Below are positions 47,318 to 55,700 of a stretch of 64,000 bases of DNA, piece by piece (within the stretch, counting starts at the first letter, position 1; each line of letters opens with the position of its first letter). Made by a program: the position numbers and the translations under genes. The DNA is from Hyphomonas sp. (lineage in GTDB: Bacteria; Pseudomonadota; Alphaproteobacteria; Caulobacterales; Hyphomonadaceae), in contig NZ_WGLO01000008.1 of NCBI RefSeq assembly GCF_016125515.1, forward strand, positions 186,001-250,000, written 5' to 3'. The notes beneath the pieces are model-generated. The model had not been told where the DNA came from. It saw only the letters and a list, made by a program, of their open reading frames with translations, and did not search any database.

Positions 47318-48600
47318 GGGCGGACCTGTCCGGTGCCGCGCACGGCATATTTGTAGGTGGTCAGCTGCTCCGCACCGACCGGCCCGCGCGCATGGATGCG
47401 CCCGGTCGCGATGCCGATTTCGGCGCCGAAGCCGAACTCGCCGCCATCGGCAAACTGGGTGGAGGCATTGTGCAGCACAATGGCGCTGTCGACGCGCGCC
47501 AGGAAGGTTTCGGCGGCTGCGGCGTCTTCGGTGATGATGGCATCAGTATGTCCGGACGACCAGCGGTCGAGGTGGGCGAGCGCGCCCTCCAATCCATCGA
47601 CCATGGCGATCGACAGGATCGGCGCCAGATACTCGGTTGACCAGTCTTCCTCCGTTGCCGGAACAATATGGGGCAGCACGGCGCGGGCACGTCCGTCGCC
47701 GCGCAGCTCGCAGCCCGCCTCTTCGAGCGCGGCGGCGATGCGCTGCAACAGGGCCGGGGCGACGCCCGTATCAACAAGCAGCGTCTCGGTCGACCCGCAC
47801 ACGCCGGTGCGCCGCATCTTGGCGTTGACGGCAATGCTGACCGCTTTTTCCGGATCGGCCGCGGCATGGATATAGGTGTGGCACAGGCCTTCGAGATGGC
47901 CGATCACCGGAACGCGCGCTTCGGCCTGTACACGCTCGACCAGGCTGCGCCCGCCGCGCGGGACGATCACGTCCAGCGCGCCGCCGAGGCCGGTCAGCAT
48001 GTGGCCGACCGCTTCGCGATCGGCGGTGTCGACCAGCTGGATGGCATCCTCCGGCAGGCCTTCCTGTTTCAGCGCGGCGCGCATGGCGCCTGCCAGCGCC
48101 CGCGACGAACGCAGGCTTTCCGAACCGCCGCGCAGGATCGCAGCGTTGCCTGAGCGCAGGCACAGCGTGCCGGCATCGGCGGTCACGTTCGGGCGGCTTT
48201 CGTAGATGATGCCGATCACGCCGAGCGGCACAGCCACCCGTGCGATGTCCAGCCCGTTGGGCGGCGTCCAGCGCGCGAGTTCCCGGCCGAGCGGATCGGG
48301 CAGGGCGGCGATCACGTCCACGCCGGCGGCGATGGCCTCTACCCGGCCGGCGTCCAGTGCCAGCCGGTCGAGCATCGAGGGGGCGAGGCCCTTGGCCGTG
48401 GCCGCAGCCATGTCCGCCTCATTCGCTGCCAGGATCTCCGGCGCGGCGGCGCGGATGGCGGCGGCGATAGCGGTCAGGCCGCGCGTGCGGTCGTCAGCGC
48501 TGAGCAGGCCTAGCACGCGCGAGGCGGCGCGGGCGCGCGCGCCCATGTCGTGCATCCGTTCGGCAAGGGCCGCGTCAGGGGGCTGGGTGGCAAGGGTCAT
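47314..48600 (-). CDS. proA: Gamma-glutamyl phosphate reductase
   Basis: A 428-residue NADPH-dependent enzyme making glutamate semialdehyde for proline synthesis. The catalytic cysteine is in KMRRTGVCGSTET, with VIYESRPNVT-like IIYESRPNVTADAGTLCLRSGNA upstream. Start MTLATQPPDAAL at 48600 is chosen over an ATG at 48621. It forms a tightly overlapped proA-nadD-moeB unit. proB is not in this window. Confidence 0.95.
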   Translation of the reverse strand: MTLATQPPDAALAERMHDMGARARAASRVLGLLSADDRTRGLTAIAAAIRAAAPEILAANEADMAAATAKGLAPSMLDRLALDAGRVEAIAAGVDVIAALPDPLGRELARWTPPNGLDIARVAVPLGVIGIIYESRPNVTADAGTLCLRSGNAAILRGGSESLRSSRALAGAMRAALKQEGLPEDAIQLVDTADREAVGHMLTGLGGALDVIVPRGGRSLVERVQAEARVPVIGHLEGLCHTYIHAAADPEKAVSIAVNAKMRRTGVCGSTETLLVDTGVAPALLQRIAAALEEAGCELRGDGRARAVLPHIVPATEEDWSTEYLAPILSIAMVDGLEGALAHLDRWSSGHTDAIITEDAAAAETFLARVDSAIVLHNASTQFADGGEFGFGAEIGIATGRIHARGPVGAEQLTTYKYAVRGTGQVRP

Positions 48601-48646
48601 GGTGGGAGGGATGTGCCGCAAATGGCCGGCGCAAGCAAGGTTTCGC

Positions 48647-49555
48647 TCAGGGCAGCAGGTTCAGCAGGGCGAAAGCCGCCTCGCCCACGGGGGTATAGGT
48701 GTCCTGATGGCTGGCGACCGCGCTGACATACACGGCCTCAGAAAAGGCGCGCAGGTTGTGCAGCCGGGCGAGCGCCGCTTCGGACCGGTAGGCGACCTCG
48801 CGCAGCGGATCGTCGGCCGGCCAGAGGCCCGTGAACCAGGCCGTCCATTCCTCGTCGGTGAAAAGTTCCCGCTGGGCGAGGTACATGACCGGCGCCGCGA
48901 GGCGTTCGCTCTCCCCGAAAATGTAGGCATGGTCGGGCGTGCCCACCTTGAGCGCAATGGCGGCGAGAATGGCTTCGGCCTGCGGTTTCGTCAGTCGGGG
49001 GTTGAGCGAGAGTTGCATCAGCAGGTCGGCCGTGTGTGCCACGCCGTGGCGCCAGCCTTCAGTGTCGGAGAAGCCGCGATAGTCCGTCAGGTTCGCGAGA
49101 TAGGTATGAGCCGCCGCAATCAGTGCGCTGCGCGCGGCCTCATCCATCCAGGGCGTGATCCGGTCCGTGCGCGCCACCTCCGCCAGGGCGAGCGCCGCGA
49201 AGGGCCCTCGGAAGCCGCCTGCATCCTCATCGGCCTGGGCGAGGCGCGACAGCAGTTCTGCCTTCAGGGGACGGAGGGTTTCAGGCCCCACAGCCTCGCC
49301 GCGCAGCAGGCCCGACAGGGTTTCATAGGCGTAATGGTCGCGCACGGCCGGGTCGGGGTTTTCCAGACAGTCCGGCAGGGAGAGGACCAGCGCCGCCTTT
49401 ACCTCCGCGCTCATGGCGCGCGTCGTCTCCAGCCAGGCGTCATCCATCACGGCAAGACCCGCCGGAACCGTGCAGCCGGATGCCGCCACCGGGGCAGGAG
49501 GTGACGAGGCGCAGGCGCTGACCAGAAGGGTGGACAGGAAAAGCAGGTTTCGCAT
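48647..49555 (-). CDS. DUF2785-like lipoprotein
   Basis: A 302-residue protein. The lipoprotein signal MRNLLFLSTLLVSAC gives Cys15 as the lipid site. The mature part is all-helical with repeated segments (DHYAYETLSGLLRG, LRPLKAELLSRLAQ, WRHGVAHTADLLMQL, HNLRAFSEAVYVSAV) of the kind annotated as DUF2785; function unknown. It starts 9 bases after the TIR-receptor gene and so is almost certainly cotranscribed with it. Lipidation would place it in the envelope next to the periplasmic half of that receptor. Confidence 0.75.
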   Translation of the reverse strand: MRNLLFLSTLLVSACASSPPAPVAASGCTVPAGLAVMDDAWLETTRAMSAEVKAALVLSLPDCLENPDPAVRDHYAYETLSGLLRGEAVGPETLRPLKAELLSRLAQADEDAGGFRGPFAALALAEVARTDRITPWMDEAARSALIAAAHTYLANLTDYRGFSDTEGWRHGVAHTADLLMQLSLNPRLTKPQAEAILAAIALKVGTPDHAYIFGESERLAAPVMYLAQRELFTDEEWTAWFTGLWPADDPLREVAYRSEAALARLHNLRAFSEAVYVSAVASHQDTYTPVGEAAFALLNLLP

Positions 49556-49564
49556 TGCGGCCTG

Positions 49565-51271
49565 TCAGTCTTCTTCGCGTACCACGCGGAAGCCGATCTG
49601 CCGGTCGCGCGTGGTCACCGAGATGCGCGCACGGTTGGCAGCGCGGTGCTCGGCCTGGCCGCTCTTGATCGAACCGCCCCGCACGACGCGGCGCCCGCAA
49701 TCGCCGGAGAGCACGGCGCTGCCATCCGTTGGCGTATCGGAATATCCGTTCACGTAGCAATCCTCGACCCATTCGCGCAGATTGCCGAGCATGCCCTGCA
49801 GGCCGAACGTATTCTCCGGTAGGCTCGCCGCTTCCCGCAGACGGTCGCGCGGCGCTTTCATGGAATCGAACCGTTCGCCCCACCAATAGGCCGTGCTGGT
49901 TCCTCCGCGTGCGGCATATTCCCATTCTGCTTCGGTGGGCAGGCGATAGGTGCGCCCCTCTTTGGCGGAGAGCCATTTGGTGTAGGCCGTTGCATCGCGC
50001 CAGGAAATTGCGGTGGCCGGCAGGCCATCGGACTCGCCCGCCGGCGGTCGGTATCCGTTGCAGCCGCCATCGGCGAGGCAAGCAGCCCATTGCGCCGCCG
50101 TTATCTCAGTCTTGCTGATCGCGAAGGGCTTCACGGTCACATCATGCACCGGGCCCTCGATGGGCTCGCGGCCGGATTCGGTGGCCGGGGATCCCATGCT
50201 GAAGGTTCCGCCCGGCAGGCTGACCATGGCCGGGCAGACATCGCAGACCGGAGCGACAGGCTCGGGTTCGGGTTCCGGCTCGGCGGGCACGTCAACCGCT
50301 GGCGCCGCCGTCTCCGTGGCGGCGGTTTCGATCACTTCGGGCTCGGGCAGAGCCGGCGCTTCTGGCGCGGCCGGCGCATCGGCCGCATCCGCCGTCAGCG
50401 CCGCGTCATCGGCGGCCGTGTCATCGCTCGGGATCAGGTTGGCGATGACCCATCCCGCCAGGACGATGGCCACCAGGCCGCCCAACACCAAGGGCAGCGA
50501 AGACCCGGACTTTTTCGGCGGCGCCGAGGCGGCGGCAACCGGCTTGGCCGGGGCGGGCTTCGGTGGGGCAGGGGCGGGTTTGGGCGCAGGTGCCGGTGCA
50601 GCAGCGCGCGGCGGCGGTGGAGGAGGCGGAGGTGGAGCCTGAGGTGGGGGCGCAGGCGGCGGCGCAGCAGCCCTGGCATGGGCGCGCGCGATCGCGGCGA
50701 TCCGGTTGCGCGCGAGGTCCGAGTAGTGGCCGTCCGGATAGCGTTTCAGGTAGGCTTCGAAATCGGCCTTGTCGTCGGAATCCTTGACCGACGTCCAGAA
50801 GGTCAGCTCCATCGTCATGTCGGCGGCCTGGCCGGGCGCGGGAGGCGGAACAGGTGCGGGCTTGGAATCGGATGCGGCGGCCTGTTCGGCGGCGCGGCGG
50901 ATGTCGGCGACGAACTCCTGCCAGCGTACATCGCTGCGATCGCCGTCCCATCCGATCAGGTCCGCGGATTGGGTCAACTCGAACATGATGGGGCGTTCGG
51001 CATCCTCGATCATCGCGGGCACAAGCACAGACGTGCGCTGGCCGAGCGTTGCCTCGGTGCGAACCCATTTCGATTTCACCGATACGGCCGACCACAGCAC
51101 AACCACGACATCGGCGTCGCGCAGCATGCCTTCGGTCACTTCGTCATAGGTCTGACCGGCACGCAGCACCTTGTCCCACCAGACCGAGAAACCTTCCGCC
51201 GTCAGCGCTTCTGCGAAGACCTGCGCCTTCGGGCGATCTGCCCGGCTATAGGAAAGAAAGATAGCAGCCAT
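49565..51271 (-). CDS. TIR domain - transmembrane - sulfatase-modifying-factor-fold protein
   Basis: A 568-residue single-chain receptor-like protein. Residues 1-130 are a TIR_2 domain (AIFLSYSRADRPKAQVFAEA, then SAVSVKSKWVRTEATLG with Glu73 at the position of the NADase glutamate). Residues 150-195 form a small module seen in other bacterial signalling proteins (FEAYLKRYPDGHYSDLARNR). A Pro/Ala-rich linker (200-255), one membrane helix (259-280) and an acidic linker follow, then a FGE-sulfatase/SUMF1-fold domain (345-566, MVSLPGGTFSMGS, RLPTEAEWEYAARGG, RVVRGGS, GFRVV). The expected topology is TIR inside and SUMF1 fold in the periplasm. The cysteines used by true formylglycine-generating enzymes after RGGS are missing. 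Confidence 0.85.
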   Translation of the reverse strand: MAAIFLSYSRADRPKAQVFAEALTAEGFSVWWDKVLRAGQTYDEVTEGMLRDADVVVVLWSAVSVKSKWVRTEATLGQRTSVLVPAMIEDAERPIMFELTQSADLIGWDGDRSDVRWQEFVADIRRAAEQAAASDSKPAPVPPPAPGQAADMTMELTFWTSVKDSDDKADFEAYLKRYPDGHYSDLARNRIAAIARAHARAAAPPPAPPPQAPPPPPPPPPRAAAPAPAPKPAPAPPKPAPAKPVAAASAPPKKSGSSLPLVLGGLVAIVLAGWVIANLIPSDDTAADDAALTADAADAPAAPEAPALPEPEVIETAATETAAPAVDVPAEPEPEPEPVAPVCDVCPAMVSLPGGTFSMGSPATESGREPIEGPVHDVTVKPFAISKTEITAAQWAACLADGGCNGYRPPAGESDGLPATAISWRDATAYTKWLSAKEGRTYRLPTEAEWEYAARGGTSTAYWWGERFDSMKAPRDRLREAASLPENTFGLQGMLGNLREWVEDCYVNGYSDTPTDGSAVLSGDCGRRVVRGGSIKSGQAEHRAANRARISVTTRDRQIGFRVVREED

Positions 51272-51444
51272 GCATGCGTCCCCTGAGCGCGGCGCTTTTT
51301 CAGGCTCGCGCGCTGGGCGAACCTTGCACAAAAATGGCCTTTGCCAAAGGGGGCGCGGCCGGCTTCATCCGGTTGCAGCGCTGCAGGGGCTGACAGGTGC
51401 GGGAAATGCCTTAAGTTCAGGCTCAAGAAACGTGGAGGAAACAG

Positions 51445-53013
51445 ATGATCGACATCGAGGCGATGCCTTATCTCGCCAATGTGACCGGTGTGCAGGCGGC
51501 CCGCCGCCCCGCTGAAGTGGCATTGTGGTTCGAAGGCCGCGCGACCACCTTTGCCGATCTCGAGAAACACGCAAACCAGGTCGCGAACGGTCTCCTCGCG
51601 CTTGGCGTGAGGCCGGGCGACCGAATCGGCTATCTCGCGAAGAACACGGACGTCTATTACGAGATGCTGTTCGGCGCCGCGAAAGTCCGCGCGGTGATCA
51701 ACGGCGTCAACACGCGCCTCGCCGCGCCGGAAGTGAAGTTCATCCTGTCGGATGCGAAAGCTACCGTGCTGTTCGTCGGCAAGGATTTCTACGCCATGAT
51801 CGACACGATCAAGGCCGAGCTGCCGGACCTGAAGCGCATCATCACCATCGATGGCGACCGCGAGGACTGGGATTTCTATCCTTCCTGGCGCAATTCGAAA
51901 TCTGCCGCCGATCCCGGCATCAAGGTGGAGGGCAACGACGATGTCATCCAGCTCTATACCTCGGGCACGACCGGCCTGCCGAAGGGCGTGCAGCTGACCA
52001 ACGACAACTACCTGTCCTTCTTCTCCCAGGCCAAACTGCTCGAATGGTCGAGCTATGATGCAGGCGACGCGGTGATGAACGCGATGCCGCTGTTCCATGT
52101 CGCCGGCGTCAATGCCGGCGTGCTCGCCATCGCCCAGGGCGCCAAGACGGTCGTCCTTCGCGAGATCGATCCGCAGCTGATCCTGAAGCTGATTCCCGAA
52201 CACCGGATCGCGCACGCTTTCTGGGTGCCGGCCGTCATTCTGATGCTCACCCAGCAGCCCAATATCAAGCAGATCGATTTCTCCAGCCTGAAACAGGTTT
52301 TCTATGGTGCCTCGCCGATCTCCGAAGCGCTGCTGCGCACGGCGGTCGAGATCATGGGCGCACGGTTCACGCAGCTCTACGGGCTGACCGAAACAGTGGG
52401 CGCGGGCACCTTCCTGCCGCCGGAAGCGCATGATCCGTCCTGGGGCAAGCTGCGCTCCTGCGGTCTGCCGTGGCCGGGCGCTGTGGTGCGTGTGGTCGAC
52501 GGCGAAGGCAAACCCGTTCCCACCGGTGAGGTGGGCGAGATCGTCATCAGGTCCGGCTTCATCATGAAGGGCTACTGGAACCGGGAAGACGCGACCCGGG
52601 AAGCGATCCGCGACGGTTTCTTCCATACCGGCGATGCCGGGTATTTCGACGAGGACGGTTATCTCTACATCCACGACCGGGTGAAGGACATGATCGTGTC
52701 GGGCGGCGAGAACGTCTATCCGGCCGAAGTCGAGAACGCGATCTTCGGCGCGCCGGGTGTGGCTGATGTCGCCGTGATCGGCGTGCCGGACGAGAAATGG
52801 GGCGAGGCCGTGAAAGCCATCGTTGTGAAGAAGCCCGGCGAAGATCCGTCCCCCGAGAGCATCATTGCCTGGGCACGCGAGCGGATCGCGGCCTACAAGT
52901 GTCCGAAGTCAATCGACTTCATCGAGGCCCTGCCGCGCAACCCGTCCGGCAAGATCCTACGCAAGGACCTACGCGAGCCCTATTGGAAGAGCATGACGCG
53001 CCGGGTGGGCTAG
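51445..53013 (+). CDS. Long-chain acyl-CoA ligase (FadD13-like)
   Basis: A 522-residue adenylate-forming ligase. The P-loop is LYTSGTTGLPKGVQLT near residue 170, the A5 motif QLYGLTETVGAGTF near 312, and the hinge DRVKDMIVSGGENVYPAEVE near 413. The catalytic Lys is in the C-terminal ALPRNPSGKILRKDLR. It is longer and more canonical than the ligase at 11146 and resembles medium/long-chain and steroid side-chain CoA ligases. GGAGGAAACAG precedes the ATG. It is divergent from the TIR gene. Confidence 0.9.
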   Translation: MIDIEAMPYLANVTGVQAARRPAEVALWFEGRATTFADLEKHANQVANGLLALGVRPGDRIGYLAKNTDVYYEMLFGAAKVRAVINGVNTRLAAPEVKFILSDAKATVLFVGKDFYAMIDTIKAELPDLKRIITIDGDREDWDFYPSWRNSKSAADPGIKVEGNDDVIQLYTSGTTGLPKGVQLTNDNYLSFFSQAKLLEWSSYDAGDAVMNAMPLFHVAGVNAGVLAIAQGAKTVVLREIDPQLILKLIPEHRIAHAFWVPAVILMLTQQPNIKQIDFSSLKQVFYGASPISEALLRTAVEIMGARFTQLYGLTETVGAGTFLPPEAHDPSWGKLRSCGLPWPGAVVRVVDGEGKPVPTGEVGEIVIRSGFIMKGYWNREDATREAIRDGFFHTGDAGYFDEDGYLYIHDRVKDMIVSGGENVYPAEVENAIFGAPGVADVAVIGVPDEKWGEAVKAIVVKKPGEDPSPESIIAWARERIAAYKCPKSIDFIEALPRNPSGKILRKDLREPYWKSMTRRVG

Positions 53014-53020
53014 GCGTGCT

Positions 53021-53290
53021 TCAGTGCGCGAGGCGCATCCAGTCGCGGGCGGCCTGAAGGGCCAGTTTCACTTCCTCGGAGGTCAGCATTTCGGCCATGT
53101 CCTGGCGCTGCGCCTTGGCCTCTTCATGGCCCCTTGCGGCGGCGAGGTTGAACCATTTGTGCGCCTCGACGAGGTTGACCTCGGTGCCCGTGCCGGTCGC
53201 ATAGGCGAGGCCGGCGCGGTAGAGGTCTTCGGGGAGGGAGTGGGCGCCGATCAGCGCGCCGGGCTCCATCGGGATATCTGAATAAGCCAT
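53021..53290 (-). CDS. Small Sel1-repeat protein
   Basis: An 89-residue protein with a single recognisable Sel1-like repeat: EDLYRAGLAYATGTGTEVNLVEAHKWFNLAAARGHEEAKAQR, followed by a helical tail. Such short SLR proteins act as adaptors. The start at 53290 is preferred to 53386, which only adds a low-quality Arg/Cys-rich extension. The upstream region holds three TTAA boxes (53410-53469). Convergent with the acyl-CoA ligase gene. Confidence 0.8.
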   Translation of the reverse strand: MAYSDIPMEPGALIGAHSLPEDLYRAGLAYATGTGTEVNLVEAHKWFNLAAARGHEEAKAQRQDMAEMLTSEEVKLALQAARDWMRLAH

Positions 53291-53495
53291 GTTCTTTGTC
53301 CTTTGACACCTGCCGCAACTGGCTGGGGTTTTCCCATGTCCGGGCTGCGGCCCAATCACCTGCCGGACCATCCGGCAACGGATCAAACCTGACGCAGAGG
53401 GGTTTTGGCATGGTTAACGGCGCGCAACGGTTGGCGCGGCTTGGTTAAGCGGCGGGCCGTCCGGATTAACATCTGGCTGGAATCGCAGGTTCCGC

Positions 53496-53900
53496 TCAAT
53501 CCGTACCCGGAAAACGCCGGTGCACAGGCAAGGCATCGAAGTGAGCCATCCAGATCGGCTGCTCGGCCGTCTGGACCCGGTTGACGGGTGCGAATGCGGA
53601 CGGATCGTCCAGCGTCACGGACTGGAGGTCGATCCGGCCGGGCATCATTGCGGGGTTCGTGTAGAACAGGCCGGTGCCGCATACGGGGCAGAAGCTGCGG
53701 ACCGCGTCCCTGGACGACCGATAGGTGGCGGGTGCGCCTTCGGTGACAGTCAGGCGGTCTGTGGGCATGAGCGCCCAGCTGAACATCGGCGCGCCGGCGC
53801 TGAGCTGGCAGTCCCGGCAATGGCAGATCGACACCCGGTCCGGCGGGCCTGAGAGTTCATACCGGATCGCGCCGCACTGGCATCCGCCCGGGATCGCCAT
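53496..53900 (-). CDS. GFA-family zinc protein (second copy)
   Basis: A 134-residue GFA-like protein with zinc ligands in GGCQCGAIRYEL, CHCRDCQ and FCPVCGTGLFY. The ATG at 53900 follows GGAGG at a good distance; the ATG at 53921 does not. It shares the cysteine pattern of the protein at 41148-41546, but the rest differs, so these are separate family members and not a recent duplication. Confidence 0.85.
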   Translation of the reverse strand: MAIPGGCQCGAIRYELSGPPDRVSICHCRDCQLSAGAPMFSWALMPTDRLTVTEGAPATYRSSRDAVRSFCPVCGTGLFYTNPAMMPGRIDLQSVTLDDPSAFAPVNRVQTAEQPIWMAHFDALPVHRRFPGTD

Positions 53901-53959
53901 GGAAGGCCTCCAGATGTTCATGTTTTGTTCAAAATGTCATGGCGCCGGCAGTGAGTCAG

Positions 53960-53997
53960 AATGAAAATCCCCGCAGGTCCGGAGACCCACGGGGATT
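53960..53997 (-). terminator. Terminator of carD
   Basis: On the minus strand an 8-bp stem AATCCCCG/CGGGGATT (53997-53990 with 53973-53966) is followed by TTTTCATT, 28 bases beyond the carD stop. Confidence 0.75.
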
Positions 53998-54025
53998 CTG
54001 CAATTTACCTGGGCCTGGCCTGAGA

Positions 54026-54550
54026 TCAGGCGGCGATCTTCTTCTTGGCCAGCGACTTGGCGAGTTTCTCCATCGCCTTGCCCTTGTCGATGTTCTCGAC
54101 AGCGGCCAGTTCGCGGGCCATCCGGTCCAGCGCGCTCTCATAGAGCTGGCGCTCCGAGTAGGACTGTTCCGGCTGGTCATCGCCGCGGTGCAGGTCGCGC
54201 ACGACTTCCGCGATCGAGATCAGGTCGCCCGAATTGATCTTTGCTTCGTATTCCTGGGCGCGGCGCGACCACATGGTGCGCTTGATGCGGGCCTTGCCGC
54301 CGAGCGTTTTCAGGGCGTCATCGACCAGTTTCGAGCCGGCCAGGGCACGCATGCCCGAGGCTTCGGCGCGATTAGTCGGTACGCGCAGGATCATCTTGTC
54401 CTGATCGAAAGCGACGACATAGACTTCGAGTTGCATTCCGGCGACCGTCTGCTTTTCAACGGCCGTGATCCTGCCTACGCCGTGGGCCGGGTAGACAACG
54501 CTTTGCCCGACCTCGAACGCCAAAGTCCGAGTCTCTGCTTTTTTCGCCAT
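54026..54550 (-). CDS. carD: CarD/CdnL-family RNA polymerase-binding regulator
   Basis: A 174-residue global transcription factor that stabilises open complexes, notably at rRNA promoters. The Tudor-like polymerase-interaction domain (about 8-65: FEVGQSVVYPAHGVGRITAVEKQ) is followed by a helical DNA-contacting domain (about 70-160: WSRRAQEYEAKINSGDLISIAEVVRDL) and a basic tail KKKIAA. Start MAKKAETR at 54550. In Caulobacter the homologue CdnL is needed for growth and envelope metabolism. fdxA lies upstream, a conserved alphaproteobacterial neighbourhood. Confidence 0.93.
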   Translation of the reverse strand: MAKKAETRTLAFEVGQSVVYPAHGVGRITAVEKQTVAGMQLEVYVVAFDQDKMILRVPTNRAEASGMRALAGSKLVDDALKTLGGKARIKRTMWSRRAQEYEAKINSGDLISIAEVVRDLHRGDDQPEQSYSERQLYESALDRMARELAAVENIDKGKAMEKLAKSLAKKKIAA

Positions 54551-54811
54551 ATCTGAATTGACCCTTTTTTCTACACACACGAAAGCGACGCCTCCCCGCC
54601 CCAGGTCCCGCATTAAGGCACTGAGTTAGGAAATCCCGCTTCTTGATGATTATTGATCAGAACCAAGACATAGCACGAATTTGGCGCATTTACAACAGTT
54701 GCCCACAGAGGCAGCCGTTTCGTAAACGGAATGGAATCAAGCGCCTCGTTAACGTTTGAGGTGCCTTGGAAGCTGTTGCAGCTGCGGTCCGAATCAGTCC
54801 GCAGCGGCCGT
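54551..54811 (-). promoter_or_regulatory. carD-fdxA intergenic region
   Basis: 261 bp without a gene, relatively AT-rich around 54640-54780, as expected for the carD promoter. It holds the palindromes CCGTTTCGTAAACGG (54715-54729) and CGTTAACG (54747-54754), and a 7-bp stem GCTGCGG/CCGCAGC (54781-54787 with 54799-54805) next to the fdxA stop that lacks a T-tail. I cannot place a confident -35/-10 pair. Confidence 0.4.
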
Positions 54812-55153
54812 TCAGTCGCCTGTTCCGGGAGCCGGGCTGAAGTATTTCTCCAGCTTTCCGGTCTCCTGCGCGAACTTTTCGCGGTCCGCCGGAGGCTCCT
54901 TCATCCGGGTGATATTCGGCCAGGTCTTGGCAAACTCAGAGTTGAGTTTCAGCCATTTACCGTCCGGATCATCCTCCGTGTCGGGTTTGATCGCCTCGAC
55001 CGGGCATTCCGGCTCGCAGACGCCGCAATCGATGCACTCGTCCGGGTGGATGACGAGCATGTTCTCGCCTTCATAGAAGCAGTCGACCGGGCAGACCTCC
55101 ACGCAGTCCATGTATTTGCAGCGGATGCAGGCATCGACAACGATATAGGTCAT
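54812..55153 (-). CDS. fdxA: Ferredoxin FdxA (7Fe type)
   Basis: A 113-residue electron carrier with a 3Fe-4S and a 4Fe-4S cluster. Cysteines lie in [20 protein letters not shown] and [18 protein letters not shown]; the long C-terminal extension ending in EKYFSPAPG is normal for alphaproteobacterial FdxA. Start [12 protein letters not shown] at 55153. It sits next to carD, S4 and Suv3-like genes as in related genomes. Confidence 0.95.
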   Translation of the reverse strand: MTYIVVDACIRCKYMDCVEVCPVDCFYEGENMLVIHPDECIDCGVCEPECPVEAIKPDTEDDPDGKWLKLNSEFAKTWPNITRMKEPPADREKFAQETGKLEKYFSPAPGTGD

Positions 55154-55253
55154 GGGAGGGCAATACTCGTGGGCGTTTGGGATCAGGCCAGCCAATTGGC
55201 GGCGCGGGTGTCATCTGTCAATGCGGCGGGCTGAACCGCGCATGCAGTTTCGC

Positions 55254-55700
55254 TCACACGGCTCCGGCGCTGCGCGCTTCGGCCCGTTTGCGGGCTTCGG
55301 CGCGGCTGATGTCATCGACATATAGGAGGCCGGCGACGTGGCGCACATAGGCCTCTTCCTCGTCAGACCGCTCACCATCGGCCAGCACGACCCGGTAGAT
55401 CGCCTCGATCACTCTGACCCGGTCAGCGAGGGGCAGTTTTTTCGCGTGCTTGGTGAACTGGTGGCTACCCACGGCCTCCTCGGCGAGAGTCTCGGCCTGG
55501 GCCAGAACGGCATCGGCCTTGTCGGCATCGAACGCGAAGGATTCCAGCAGGATCTCCGCGATCATGTCGCTCTCGATATTGACGTAGACGCCATCGACCA
55601 GCGCCGCCTCGACCAACAGGGCCGCGACCGCCACTTCGGCCGGCATCGGCAATTCGGCGGGCGTTTTCGCGGTGAACAGGCTTCTCAGGGATTTCATCAT
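55254..55700 (-). CDS. TerB-like helical protein
   Basis: A 148-residue protein of the TerB family (EVAVAALLVEAALVDGVYVNIESDMIAEILL, then VIEAIYRVVLADGERSDEEEAYVRHVAGLL). The conserved Asp/Glu positions suggest metal binding. Despite the family name, most isolated members are not tellurite-resistance proteins and the role is unknown. ATG overlaps the stop of the S4 gene (ATGA), so the helicase, S4 and TerB-like genes are one chained operon. Confidence 0.85.
   Translation of the reverse strand: MMKSLRSLFTAKTPAELPMPAEVAVAALLVEAALVDGVYVNIESDMIAEILLESFAFDADKADAVLAQAETLAEEAVGSHQFTKHAKKLPLADRVRVIEAIYRVVLADGERSDEEEAYVRHVAGLLYVDDISRAEARKRAEARSAGAV

Noticed and set aside
50570-50660. Proline codon run as a tandem DNA repeat
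   Set aside because: Explained by the Pro/Ala-rich linker of the TIR receptor; no independent repeat unit.
55254-55700. Tellurite resistance locus
   Set aside because: Only one TerB-like gene is present, without terZ, terC, terD or terE, and it sits in a conserved RNA-related operon.
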